Source: Planctomycetia bacterium
Lineage (GTDB): Bacteria; Planctomycetota; Phycisphaerae; Phycisphaerales; SM1A02
DNA length: 64,000 bases
Reading direction: 5' to 3'
Assembly: GCA_005790605.1 (NCBI GenBank)
Contig: SXUI01000016.1
Span: forward strand, 56,080 to 120,079
Shown: in pieces, positions 36,921 through 45,848 of the stretch
How positions within the stretch are numbered: position 1 is the stretch's first letter
Layout of the letters: each line of letters opens with the position of its first letter
The notes under the pieces: model-generated
The model's database searches: none
What the model saw: only the letters and a program-made list of their open reading frames with translations
What the model was told of the DNA's origin: nothing
Program-made: the position numbers and the translations under genes

Positions 36921-36951
36921 CAGAGCCGCGGGCTTGCGCTCCGCGGCTCTG
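36921..36951 (-). terminator. Hairpin after the major pilin gene, likely rho-independent terminator
   Basis: An 11-bp stem with no mismatch (CAGAGCCGCGG paired with its complement) and a 9-nt loop lies 24 bp past the pilin stop. On the - strand it is followed by TTTCCCTC, a short U-rich run. It could attenuate transcription between the pilin gene and the downstream pseudopilin cluster, allowing higher pilin levels. Confidence 0.6.
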
Positions 36952-36974
36952 GTTTGCGTCAGGCGATCATGGAT

Positions 36975-37373
36975 TTACCAGGCTTCGATCTCAGCAAGGG
37001 TGAGGCCTTCAGGAAGCGTCGCGCCGGTAAAGGTGCAGTAGCAAGTTTCCGTGACGGTCGCGCTTGCCGCGTTGTCGCCCCAAACGAACTCGAAGCTCGA
37101 TGGGAGAACAGGAAGACGCTGCAGGTATGGGTCTTCGCCGTTTGGTGGTTGGACGAGGTCATCCATCGTGCCAGGAAGATTGCCGTTGTTTCGAACTCGA
37201 TAGAGCTCGATCTGGCTGCGCACCGTCTGCAACTGGCTCTTCACGCTCGACTCAGCAGCTTCCTGTGATGCGTTCGTGAACTGCGGGATGACGATGGCGG
37301 CGAGAATGCCGAGAATCACAACAACGATCAGAATTTCGATGAGCGTAAAACCGCGTGAGCTCCGTCGCTTCAT
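36975..37373 (-). CDS. Probable major pilin/GspG-like pseudopilin
   Basis: 132 residues from the ATG at 37373; an in-frame ATG at 37391 is an alternative. Leader MKRRSSRG precedes FTLIEILIVVVILGILAAIVIPQF, a perfect type IV prepilin motif with Glu at +5. The C-terminal region has a Cys pair (TCYCTF) and TLAEIEAW. It is the promoter-proximal pilin gene and has its own terminator-like hairpin, both usual for a major pilin. The shared motif IRSQIELYRVRNNGNLP ties it to the 36436 product. The major role is inferred. Confidence 0.87.
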   Translation of the reverse strand: MKRRSSRGFTLIEILIVVVILGILAAIVIPQFTNASQEAAESSVKSQLQTVRSQIELYRVRNNGNLPGTMDDLVQPPNGEDPYLQRLPVLPSSFEFVWGDNAASATVTETCYCTFTGATLPEGLTLAEIEAW

Positions 37374-37780
37374 AGTGCTAGTCCCTTTCATGGTGCGGGC
37401 ACCCCCGGAACGGAAGTACTCCGCGCGAACTTCCGGAGGTTCGCTCCGGCTCCTCAAACCCCAACGGCGCCAGACGCAGGCGCCCTTTCAAATCCGCTCT
37501 TCGCGGTTAGGCGATGAAGCGGGGAATGCCAACGCAGTGGTGAGACTGCGTCGACGGTCAAGCGGATCCCCTTCCCATGCAACCAATTCCCTCCGAGGGT
37601 CGCATGAGTCCCTTTCCGCCAGACAATCCAAACATCGGATCCATCTCTCGACTTCAGAAGTTCTTGCAACCGGAGTTCGTCAAAGATCTTGCTCCGCGCC
37701 TGCGCAGAGTGAATATTCCGCGCGAGCATCCACGCGCATCCCCGCCCGTTGCCGCTAGGCGCCTCGAAGCACAGGATGAG
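37374..37780 (-). promoter_or_regulatory. Intergenic region upstream of the pilin gene
   Basis: 407 bp between the pilin and the PilZ-like gene, with no recognisable gene. It holds a short hairpin at 37433-37449 (6-bp stem) and a GGCGCC repeat pair near 37463-37482, both in the presumed leader. A 91-codon open frame on the - strand (37454-37729) has no recognisable features and is not called. The pilin promoter is expected here but no convincing box pair was found. Confidence 0.5.
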
Positions 37781-38116
37781 TTATGCGACGGCGCTGTCTT
37801 CGAATCGCAGCGCGACCCGCGAGGCATCCGCGATCTCTTCAACTCGCATCACGACTGCTCGAGCGTGTCGATGCGAAGGGTCGCTAAATCCGACACTCAC
37901 GAGCGCCCCGACCGTCGGCGCGAAATGTCTGCAGATGCCGCTCAGCCACCAAGGGGAGCCTTCAAGTTGATGGAGTTCAAATGTCACACCAAGGTCAACA
38001 CCGAGCGCGATAACACTCGCGCACCCATCGACGCTCCATCTCGCATTCTCGCGCCTATTGAAGCGGAAAGGCGCGTGCGCGAGTGGCGGACATTGCGGGA
38101 CGAGGTCGAGCAGCAT
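37781..38116 (-). CDS. PilZ-like domain protein
   Basis: About 111 residues from the ATG at 38116; the frame is open upstream to 38224. Weak PilZ features: RRENAR (an RxxxR-like c-di-GMP contact) and the C-terminal strand ARAVVMRVEEIADASRVALRFED, which resembles the usual VxRVE...VGVRFED end. The central D/NxSxxG is not clear, so ligand binding is uncertain. The gene is divergent from serC and next to the pilus operon. I prefer it over the overlapping + strand frame because of host-like codon use and this pattern. Confidence 0.55.
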   Translation of the reverse strand: MLLDLVPQCPPLAHAPFRFNRRENARWSVDGCASVIALGVDLGVTFELHQLEGSPWWLSGICRHFAPTVGALVSVGFSDPSHRHARAVVMRVEEIADASRVALRFEDSAVA

Positions 38117-38246
38117 GGAACACCCTGTCCATCGGCGGTCGACTGGGATTTTCCACAGGAATCGCACTGCCGGATACAGTTGGCGACCCACGCACCCATC
38201 TCGAACGACTGCGATGACCACCATCTACGCCACTTCGGTTTCAACC

Positions 38247-39362
38247 ATGAGTAGCCTCACTCCTCCCACCACTCCGCGCAGTGGTCGCGTCTACAACTTC
38301 TCCGCAGGCCCCGCGCAAATGCCGGAGAGCGTGCTCGAGCAGTTGCAGCACGAACTCATGGATCTTGATGGCACTGGGATTGGGCTCCTTGAGCACAGTC
38401 ATCGCGGTGCCTCGTATGACAAGTTGCTTCATGAGGCGATCGAGAGTGTGCACCGCGTGAGTGGCCTAGGCGATGATTGGGAAGTCTTGTTCCTTCCCGG
38501 CGGATCGATGCAGCACTTCTCGCTCATCGCGCTCAACTTCATTCCCAAAGATGGATTCGCCGCCTTCGCCGACACCGGTCTTTGGGCGCACAAGGGGCAG
38601 ATCGAGACTAACGCGGTACGCAAGACGAAGACCGTGTTTGATGGCGCGAGCTGCCGCTTCGATCATGTCCCGAGCAACGCTGAAATCGCCGACTGCAGCG
38701 GCGCGTCGTACTTCTGCTACTGCTCGAACAACACCGTCGAAGGCACGCAGTTCGCGCGACCACCTCAGGTCAATGCTCCGTTGGTGTGCGATGCAACCAG
38801 CGACCTCTTCAGCCGCGAGTACCCACTCGACGCGCATGAACTCATCTTCGCGAGTGGACAGAAAAACCTCGGCGCGAGCGGGATCTGCCTCGTGCTCGTG
38901 AAGAAAAGCTTTCTAGCGACGGCCGACAAGTCCCTTCCTGGACTCTTGAGTTACGCGAACTTCGCGAAAGCAGAGTCACGGCCGAACACACCACCAACCT
39001 TCGGTGTACGCGTGATCGGCTTGATGGCGAAGTGGCTCGCGGATCATGGCGGTCCGAAGGCATTCGAAGCGCTCAACGCGAAGAAGGCCGCGCCGATTTA
39101 CGCGGCGATCGATCGCAGCGGCGGCTTCTACCGACCTTCCATGCGAAGCGATTGCCGAAGTCAGATGTCAATCTCGTTTCAACTTCCCACTGAAGCACTC
39201 GTCGACGCATTCGTCGCCGACGCCGAGAAAGTCGGCCTCTATGGACTTCGCGGGCATCGCGACTGGGGCGGCATTCGAGCCTGCGTGTACAACGCATTTC
39301 CGATCCACGGCAGCGAACTGCTCGCGCAGTTCATGGACGATTTCAAGAAGGCGCGCGGTTAG
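38247..39362 (+). CDS. serC: Phosphoserine aminotransferase
   Basis: 371 residues from the ATG at 38247 (ATG at 38214 is an alternative). PLP-dependent class V aminotransferase of serine and pyridoxine synthesis. Visible: VYNFSAGPAQMPESVLEQ at the N-terminus, GTGIGLLEHSHRG, the PLP-anchoring SGQKNLGASGICLV with Lys, and RGHRDWGGIRACVYNAFP at the end, which is diagnostic for SerC. Usual family length is about 360. It lies alone between divergent and convergent genes. Confidence 0.93.
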   Translation: MSSLTPPTTPRSGRVYNFSAGPAQMPESVLEQLQHELMDLDGTGIGLLEHSHRGASYDKLLHEAIESVHRVSGLGDDWEVLFLPGGSMQHFSLIALNFIPKDGFAAFADTGLWAHKGQIETNAVRKTKTVFDGASCRFDHVPSNAEIADCSGASYFCYCSNNTVEGTQFARPPQVNAPLVCDATSDLFSREYPLDAHELIFASGQKNLGASGICLVLVKKSFLATADKSLPGLLSYANFAKAESRPNTPPTFGVRVIGLMAKWLADHGGPKAFEALNAKKAAPIYAAIDRSGGFYRPSMRSDCRSQMSISFQLPTEALVDAFVADAEKVGLYGLRGHRDWGGIRACVYNAFPIHGSELLAQFMDDFKKARG

Positions 39363-39373
39363 CGAGGGCAAGC

Positions 39374-40024
39374 TCAGGCCGTCGGGACTCGGTCGGGAGC
39401 CACGACGAATCGATCGCGTGTCGTGCAGTAGTCGTGCCCACCCATGCGACCGACGGCGTCGAGCAGTGCCGCATCAATGTGCATGCGTTGATCCGCAATG
39501 CCTGCGGCCAAATGCACTGCAACCACTCGTCCGATCACCATATTCGCCCCCGCCGGAATGCCAGGTGCAAATCGATGCACCGCGTGCGTGACGCACTCGA
39601 ATGAGATCGGCGACTCTGCTACGCGCGGCGCGAGCACCTTCGTTCCAACGATCGGCGTTAGTCCAACAGCCGCGAACTCACTGACGCCATACTCAAGATC
39701 GTCGCCACTCGCGACGACCTGTCGCAAGATCGACTCGCTCGCGACGCTCACACAGAAGCACCCGGTTCCGCCCTCGTTCACGGGAAGGGCGTTCCGAAGC
39801 GTGTCCTTGGGCGTGCCCTCCACACGATTCGCGGGGCAGAACGAGATCAGCATCGGTTCACTTCCGACGCCATTGAAAAATGAAAACGGCGCGAGGTTGT
39901 GCGCGCCCGAGGCCGAGACCGTGCCAACCACGGCGATCGGTCGCGGAACGATGGCGCCAATCATCAAGTTGTATCGAATGCGCTGCGAGAGCGTCGAGAC
40001 ATCGATGCACACCGATCCACTCAC
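39374..40024 (-). CDS. Flavin reductase-like (DIM6/NTAB) domain protein
   Basis: 216 residues from the GTG at 40024, which overlaps the phosphatase stop by 4 bp (GTGA); the frame is open upstream. FMN-binding split-barrel: NLMIGAIVPRPIAVVGTVSASGAHNLAPFSFFNGVGSEPMLISFCP is the conserved N-terminal block, with FVSV-like GTGCFCVSVASESI in the middle. It may be a flavin or ferric reductase or an uncharacterised flavoprotein; the substrate cannot be decided. Close coupling to the phosphatase gene suggests co-transcription. Confidence 0.85.
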   Translation of the reverse strand: MSGSVCIDVSTLSQRIRYNLMIGAIVPRPIAVVGTVSASGAHNLAPFSFFNGVGSEPMLISFCPANRVEGTPKDTLRNALPVNEGGTGCFCVSVASESILRQVVASGDDLEYGVSEFAAVGLTPIVGTKVLAPRVAESPISFECVTHAVHRFAPGIPAGANMVIGRVVAVHLAAGIADQRMHIDAALLDAVGRMGGHDYCTTRDRFVVAPDRVPTA

Positions 40025-40503
40025 GCGGGACTCCCCTCTCGGATCAACTTCGCAAGCAACGCACGACACGCCGGCTCGATGACATCGAGCATGCCCTCAA
40101 ACTTCTCTGGATATCCCCAAGGATCTCCGACTTCATCGTGCTGCGCGAGTGGATCATGAGCACGCAGCAGCGACAGGCGAGCGGCAGGAAATCCTCTGGA
40201 AAGAAGCGCCCGGAGATTCTGCCGGTCCATGCACACAATGTGATCGAAGTGCTGCGCATCTCGCGCCATCACTTGCCGACTGCGCCCAAACACTTCGTAG
40301 CCCCGACTCCGGAGAACCCCTTGCGTATCCGGATACGGAGCGTCGCCGCCATGCTCATTGCTAACACCGGCGCTATCGATTTCAAACAGCCCCGCAGCGC
40401 CCTGACGCGACGCGAGCGCAGCAAAGACACATTCAGCTGCGGGACTGCGGCAGATGTTTCCGTGACACACGAACAGAATCTTGATGCGTGATCGTTTCGG
40501 CAT
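40021..40503 (-). CDS. Low molecular weight protein-tyrosine-phosphatase
   Basis: 160 residues from the ATG at 40503; the frame is open upstream. Active-site loop VCHGNICRSPAA matches C-x5-R-S with the catalytic Cys near residue 11. The general-acid region is LRAHDPLAQHDEVGDPWGYP, where DP is the conserved acid. It hydrolyses phosphotyrosine or, in some members, low-molecular-weight phosphate esters. It is divergent from the sthA gene, separated by 81 bp. Confidence 0.9.
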   Translation of the reverse strand: MPKRSRIKILFVCHGNICRSPAAECVFAALASRQGAAGLFEIDSAGVSNEHGGDAPYPDTQGVLRSRGYEVFGRSRQVMARDAQHFDHIVCMDRQNLRALLSRGFPAARLSLLRAHDPLAQHDEVGDPWGYPEKFEGMLDVIEPACRALLAKLIREGSPA

Positions 40504-40584
40504 GCGGCGTCGAAGTGCTCCTACCACATCGTAGCGCGGTGGGTAAACTCGCCGCGTCAATCCCCCCTCTCCATCGATCAGCAC

Positions 40585-41982
40585 ATGGCATACGAATTCG
40601 ACCTCATCGTGATCGGCAGCGGACCCGCAGGACAGCGCGCTGCAGTCCAAGCCGCCAAACTCGGGAAGCGAGTCGCGATTTGCGAGCGACGAAAGATGGT
40701 GGGCGGCGTGTGCCTGCACACGGGAACCATGCCGTCGAAGACATTCCGCGAAGCTGTGCTGTCACTCGTTCGACCTGCGCATGCGTACGCGGAGCCGTGC
40801 GAAGTGCCACGACCGACGATGGAGAGTTTGACGCAACGCGTGGCTGCGGTTGTGGAGCGCGAAGTCAGCGTCGTCGCGAGGCAACTCGCCCGCAACGGCG
40901 TGAAGTTGCTCGACGGAGATGCAAGCTTCACTGATCCACACACGATTGCGGTGGCGGACGGAGATGCTGTGCGAAGCGTGACAGCGGAGCATGTCCTGAT
41001 CGCGTGCGGGAGTCGGCCCTCCGATCCGCCCGAAATCAAGCCCGATGGGCAGACGGTCCTCACGAGCGATCACATATTGAACCGCAAGACGATGCCGAAG
41101 TCGCTCGTTGTAGTCGGCGGCGGCGTCATCGGTATCGAGTACGCATCGATGTTTGCAGAACTCGGCGTGGAAGTCACGCTTCTCGATCGACACGAGCATC
41201 CACTCGAGTTTGCAGATCGCGAAATCGTGGATGAGCTCATGCACCAGATGCGGCAGAAGCGCGTGATTTTCCGACTCGGTGACGGTGTGGAGAAGATCAC
41301 CGTGATCGAGACAGGCGCGCCACATGTCGAGTTGGCGCTGATGAGTGGCAAGCGCGTGAGTGCTGAATGCGTGCTCTATTCCGTCGGTCGAGTTGGTGCG
41401 ACCACCGGGCTCGCGCTCGAGAAGGCTGGACTCAAGGCGGATGAGCGCGGAAAAATCACAGTCGATGCGCAGTACAGGACCGCGGTTGAGCACATCTACG
41501 CTGCGGGTGATGTCATTGGTTTCCCAGCGCTCGCTTCGACAAGCAGCGAACAAGGCAGACTCGCCGCGCTCGCGATGTTCGGCATCGAGGGCAAGCCGAT
41601 GGGCGCTGGATTCCCATACGGCATTTACGCGATTCCCGAGATCTCGATGGTCGGCGCGACAGAAGAAGAACTCTCGAAAGCGAAAGTTCCGTATGAGATT
41701 GGCATCGCGAGATTCAGCGAGATCGCGCGCGGGCAGATTCTTGGCGACGACAGCGGAGTGTTCAAGATGCTCTTCCACCGCGAGACGCGCAAGCTACTCG
41801 GCGTACATTGCATCGGCACGCAAGCCACGGAACTCGTCCACATCGGTCAAGCCGCACTCATTCTCGGAGGCGGGCTTGAGTACTTCCTCGAAACAGTCTT
41901 CAACTATCCGACGCTCGCGGAGTGCTACAAAGTCGCCGCCTACAACGCGGCCAACCGCATGGGCGTGACTGCAGGCAACTAG
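40585..41982 (+). CDS. sthA: Soluble pyridine nucleotide transhydrogenase
   Basis: 465 residues. Flavoprotein disulfide reductase family: FAD motif VIGSGPAGQRAA near the N-terminus, GGVCLHTGTMPSKTF where the usual second redox Cys is replaced, which is typical of SthA, NAD(P) motif VVGGGVIGIEYASMF and the second FAD motif HIYAAGDVIGFPALAS. Usual length is about 465. It transfers hydride between NADPH and NAD+. The 3' end overlaps the convergent rhamnulose aldolase gene by 4 bp. Confidence 0.94.
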   Translation: MAYEFDLIVIGSGPAGQRAAVQAAKLGKRVAICERRKMVGGVCLHTGTMPSKTFREAVLSLVRPAHAYAEPCEVPRPTMESLTQRVAAVVEREVSVVARQLARNGVKLLDGDASFTDPHTIAVADGDAVRSVTAEHVLIACGSRPSDPPEIKPDGQTVLTSDHILNRKTMPKSLVVVGGGVIGIEYASMFAELGVEVTLLDRHEHPLEFADREIVDELMHQMRQKRVIFRLGDGVEKITVIETGAPHVELALMSGKRVSAECVLYSVGRVGATTGLALEKAGLKADERGKITVDAQYRTAVEHIYAAGDVIGFPALASTSSEQGRLAALAMFGIEGKPMGAGFPYGIYAIPEISMVGATEEELSKAKVPYEIGIARFSEIARGQILGDDSGVFKMLFHRETRKLLGVHCIGTQATELVHIGQAALILGGGLEYFLETVFNYPTLAECYKVAAYNAANRMGVTAGN

Positions 41983-44192
41983 CGGACAAACGCGTCTGCG
42001 AGACCGCCATCGACATGCAAGACCTGACCGGTCGTGCGCGAGCTCTCTGGTCCCGCAAGGAATCGAATCGCTTTCGCCTGATCGCTCGGCGTGATCGTCG
42101 CCTTCAAGAGCGTTCGCTCGGCGTAGAACTTTCCAAGCCGCTCCACGAGTTGTGCATCCGTCATGGATGCTTCAAACGGAATGGAGTACTTCGCGAGGCT
42201 CGCGATCACGCGGGCGCGCGGGAACATGGTGCTCCCCTCAATGACCGTGGCAGGAGCAACAGCATTCACGCGAACGCATGGCGCGAACGTCACTGCCAGC
42301 GATCGCACGAGATGATTCGCGGCAGCCTTCGATGCGTCGTACGCACTTGAGCCCTTCTTCGCGACCACGGCGTTCACGCTCGTTGTGACGACGGCCGCGC
42401 ACGGCAATCCCTGCGGCTTCATGGTGGCGGCGGCCTCCTCCACGAGCACAGCAGGCGCAAGCACATTCACCTCCATCGCTCGGATGAAATCGCGATCGCT
42501 GGTCGTTCCATCCGCTTGCGGCGTCGGGAAAAGTCCTGCAGTCACGACCAACTCGTCCATGCCGCCGTACGCGAGCACGATGTCATCGAAAGTCCGCCGA
42601 ACCGCTGCGCGATCCGTTGCGTTGCACGCGAGAGCGATCGCAGGTCCACACGCCGAGATCCCGCTGCCCGCTACTCCGATTCCGCTTCCAACGACCTTCT
42701 CCAGTGCCTTCGCCGTTGCTTGAGCGCTTGACGCATCAAGGTCGACGCACGCGATGCACGCGTCGTCTCGCGTGAACATCATCGCTGTCTCGCGACCAAT
42801 TCCACTTCCCGCGCCAACGACGACCGAGACATGTCCCGCGAGTGGTTTGGGTTGAGGCATGCGCTGTAACTTCGCCTCTTCCAATCGCCAGTACTCAATG
42901 TCAAACGCTTCTTGTCGTGGCAACGCGCGATATCCGCCGATGGACTCCGCGCCGCGCATCACTTCAACCGCGCAGCGATAGAACTCCGCCGTCGTCCGTG
43001 ACTCGGACTTCGAAGACCCCCATGCAATCATGCCTAATCCAGGAATCAAGATGACCGTTGGCTCTGGCGCGCGCATCGCAGGGCTGTCCGCGTGCTTGCA
43101 GGCTTCATAGTACGCGGCGTAATCACGAACATACTGCGCGAGTGCCGCGTCGGTCTTTGCGCAAAGGTCAGCAACAGACTCGGTGTTCGGATCGAACTCA
43201 AGAAAGAGCGGCTTGATCTTGGTGCGAAGGAAATGATCCGGACAAGATGTTCCCAAGTCAGCGAGGCGCGCCGCATCGTGACTCGACACGAATTGCAGCA
43301 TCGCGTCATCGTGCTGCACGGTCGCGATCATGCGTCGCCGCGACGAAACTTTACCGCGGAGGTACGGCAAGTACTTCACGAGGAGCGCGCGTCGCACCTC
43401 CTCTGTCGCGTGTGCAACGCGCTGGCCGCCGAAGGTCTTTGCGCCGCGATCGTGCGCGGCGAGATACTCCCCCGCCCTTGCGATCAGCGAGAGCGACAAC
43501 TCGTAGCACGCCCGCGCATCGTCCGACCAGTTGATGAGTCCGTGTTGACCCATGATCGCGCCGTCCGCGTCTGGATGCTTCGCGCAGAGTTGCTCGAGCG
43601 CGAGACCAAGTTCAAAACCTGGGCGCATCCAAGGAAGCCAGCGGATGCTTGATCCATAGACCTCTCGCACGACATCCTCGCCTCGCACGCACGCTGCGAT
43701 GCTAATGACCGCATTGGGATGCGTGTGGTCAACATGCGCTCGCGGCACGAATGCGTGAAGCGGCGTATCGATCGAGGTCGCGCGAGGATTGAGGTTCCAA
43801 GTGCAATGTCGGTAGAGGTCGACCATGTCGTCCTCGGCCTGCGTCTTGATCCCTCGCTCACTGCGAGCCGTATAGACAGACTTCAGTTGCTCAAGTTTCG
43901 CGAGCGAGAGCGATGAGAAAAACTCGCGCCCCGCCGTGCGGAGATCTCCACCGCTTCCCTTCACCCACAGCACGCGTTCCATCGAACCTGAAATCGGGTC
44001 GCGCTCGGTTGTCTTGCTCGAAGTGTTTCCGCCGCCGGTGTTCGTGATGCGTTGATCGTCTCCGAGGCGATTAGATCGATAGACCAAGAGATTCACCGCG
44101 TCGAGCCTTGATGCGTCCGCGTCGCTCCATGTGCGGGTGACGAACGGTGAGCTGGAGGAGCCGGGAGCGATCGTTGGCGTGGCGGTCGTCAT
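41979..44192 (-). CDS. Bifunctional rhamnulose-1-phosphate aldolase / short-chain dehydrogenase
   Basis: 737 residues, the usual length for this fusion. The N-terminal part (about 1-430) is a class II aldolase/adducin domain: NTGGGNTSSKTTERDP, and the zinc ligands HTHPNAVISIAA (about 155-170). The C-terminal part (about 440-735) is an SDR: cofactor motif VVVGAGSGIGRETAMMF and catalytic SSAYDASKAAANH. It splits rhamnulose-1-phosphate to dihydroxyacetone phosphate and lactaldehyde and probably oxidises the lactaldehyde. It follows the rhamnulokinase gene by 37 bp. Confidence 0.92.
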   Translation of the reverse strand: MTTATPTIAPGSSSSPFVTRTWSDADASRLDAVNLLVYRSNRLGDDQRITNTGGGNTSSKTTERDPISGSMERVLWVKGSGGDLRTAGREFFSSLSLAKLEQLKSVYTARSERGIKTQAEDDMVDLYRHCTWNLNPRATSIDTPLHAFVPRAHVDHTHPNAVISIAACVRGEDVVREVYGSSIRWLPWMRPGFELGLALEQLCAKHPDADGAIMGQHGLINWSDDARACYELSLSLIARAGEYLAAHDRGAKTFGGQRVAHATEEVRRALLVKYLPYLRGKVSSRRRMIATVQHDDAMLQFVSSHDAARLADLGTSCPDHFLRTKIKPLFLEFDPNTESVADLCAKTDAALAQYVRDYAAYYEACKHADSPAMRAPEPTVILIPGLGMIAWGSSKSESRTTAEFYRCAVEVMRGAESIGGYRALPRQEAFDIEYWRLEEAKLQRMPQPKPLAGHVSVVVGAGSGIGRETAMMFTRDDACIACVDLDASSAQATAKALEKVVGSGIGVAGSGISACGPAIALACNATDRAAVRRTFDDIVLAYGGMDELVVTAGLFPTPQADGTTSDRDFIRAMEVNVLAPAVLVEEAAATMKPQGLPCAAVVTTSVNAVVAKKGSSAYDASKAAANHLVRSLAVTFAPCVRVNAVAPATVIEGSTMFPRARVIASLAKYSIPFEASMTDAQLVERLGKFYAERTLLKATITPSDQAKAIRFLAGPESSRTTGQVLHVDGGLADAFVR

Positions 44193-44229
44193 AGGAACTG
44201 CATCAAATGAGTTCGAGGAAGAATGGGGC

Positions 44230-45723
44230 CTAGAAACCAGGACGCGCAGCCGCCTCGCGCATGCGCGTCAAGCCATCAGGATTGGGCTCAAAGGAGCGTA
44301 TCGGGGTTGCATTGCGAACAAGCGCGCGAAGGGGTTGCGCGGATGAAATTCCCTCGAGTGCAGCGTGTTGCACAAGCGCATTCCCGATGGCGGTTGACTC
44401 TATCGGTCCGCACGCGACCGCCACACCTGCCGCATCGGCAATCATCTGGTTCAAGAGATCGTTCGCGCTCCCGCCTCCGACAACGACAAGTTTCCGAATG
44501 CGGCGCCGTGCGATGCGCGCAGCTTCAAGTGCTGCCCAAGCAGTCGCGAGCGCGACGCTCTCAAGCGCACACCGAACGATTGCGCCGTCCGTGGTTGGCG
44601 TTGGTTCACCCCGCGCCGCACAGAGTGAGCGAATCCGATTCGGCATATCTCCCGCTTCGAAGAGCGCAGGGTCGTTTGGATCAATGACACTCACGAGCGG
44701 CGGCTCATCTGCGGCGAGCGCAGCAAGTTCACTCCAGGTTCGAGCGCGTCCTTCAAGCGCAAATGCGTGTTCGCACTGTTGCACCAACCACATGCCGGCG
44801 ACATTGCGCAGGAACCGCACGCTCCCGAATGCACCAAGTTCATTCGTCATGTTCGCGCGCCGCGCCGCATCGGTTCGAATTGCGGAGGGTAACTCTGCAC
44901 CAACAAGCGACCAAGTGCCACTTGAGATGTAGAGGTCTTCTGTTGGCTCGATGGGCGCGGCAATCACACTTGACGCGGTGTCGTGCGTCGCGGTCGCGAA
45001 AACTCGCGTCGTCACCGCGAGGCCAGTTTCTCGCGCGACCTCCGGTCGCAGGCTCCCAAGTGGATTCGGGCATCCCGCATCAGTTACTGCAGGGAGCAAC
45101 CGAAACGGTACTCCCGCGGCCTCCGCAAGACTCCCTGACCACGATCGCGTAGCAGCATCGAAGAGTTGCGTCGTGCTCGCGTTCGTTGCCTCCGTCGTCC
45201 GTGCACCACACAACCAGTACGCGATGAGATCCGGGATCATCAGCAACTGCGTAGCTCGATCGAGAGGCCGTGATGCATCTTGCGCGTCCGCCGCAAGTTG
45301 GTACAGCGTGTTGAAAGGCTGAAATGCAATGCCGGTCGTCTCATAGATCGATGCATCCCCGACTCGATCGCGAATCTCGCGAAACGCACGCTGAGTTCGG
45401 CCATCGCGATACGCCGCGACCGGCTGCACGAGGTTTCCTTCCTCATCCATGAGCGCGTAATCGACCGCCCATGCATCAATGCCGATCGAATCGACAGGAC
45501 CGTCTCGCGCAGCCGCGCGAAGACCATGGAGAACCCCGTTCCAGAGCTCCTGTGTATCCCAACACCAACGCCCGAAGTTCGCGTTCCACACGGGCGCGTT
45601 CGGGAATCGATGGAGTTCCCGCTGCGAGAGCTTTGCTTCACCGATGCAGATCTCCAGCACACGACCGCTTGAGGCGCCAAGATCGATTGCGATGTAGCGG
45701 CGAGCCTGCCTCGAAAACGACAT
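44230..45723 (-). CDS. rhaB: Rhamnulokinase (FGGY family)
   Basis: 497 residues from the ATG at 45723; ATG at 45741 is an alternative. FGGY kinase: ATP phosphate motif YIAIDLGASSGRVLEI at the N-terminus, the sugar-contact region DAWAVDYALMDEEGNLVQPVAAYRD, the FGGY-like block ATHDTASSVIAAP, and the C-terminal adenosine region VVVGGGSANDLLNQMIADAAG. It phosphorylates L-rhamnulose. With the aldolase/dehydrogenase it completes the end of rhamnose breakdown; no rhamnose isomerase is in the window. Confidence 0.91.
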   Translation of the reverse strand: MSFSRQARRYIAIDLGASSGRVLEICIGEAKLSQRELHRFPNAPVWNANFGRWCWDTQELWNGVLHGLRAAARDGPVDSIGIDAWAVDYALMDEEGNLVQPVAAYRDGRTQRAFREIRDRVGDASIYETTGIAFQPFNTLYQLAADAQDASRPLDRATQLLMIPDLIAYWLCGARTTEATNASTTQLFDAATRSWSGSLAEAAGVPFRLLPAVTDAGCPNPLGSLRPEVARETGLAVTTRVFATATHDTASSVIAAPIEPTEDLYISSGTWSLVGAELPSAIRTDAARRANMTNELGAFGSVRFLRNVAGMWLVQQCEHAFALEGRARTWSELAALAADEPPLVSVIDPNDPALFEAGDMPNRIRSLCAARGEPTPTTDGAIVRCALESVALATAWAALEAARIARRRIRKLVVVGGGSANDLLNQMIADAAGVAVACGPIESTAIGNALVQHAALEGISSAQPLRALVRNATPIRSFEPNPDGLTRMREAAARPGF

Positions 45724-45848
45724 CCGTACAAGGTACGGCATGCGTCGACGCGGAGTGCAACTGCAAATGAGAGCCCTTCAGAAACGGGACGCAATCTCCA
45801 TGCGCGTGAGTGCTAGAGCGCGAGAGATCAGCCATACTGCGACACAGC

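Noticed and set aside
37516..37540. Sigma-54-like site upstream of the pilin gene
   Set aside because: TTGGCA is present on the - strand, but the GC of the -12 element is 2 bp out of place.
37577..38254. + strand frame of 225 codons before serC
   Set aside because: It resembles no protein, and it overlaps the better supported PilZ-like frame and runs into serC in another phase.
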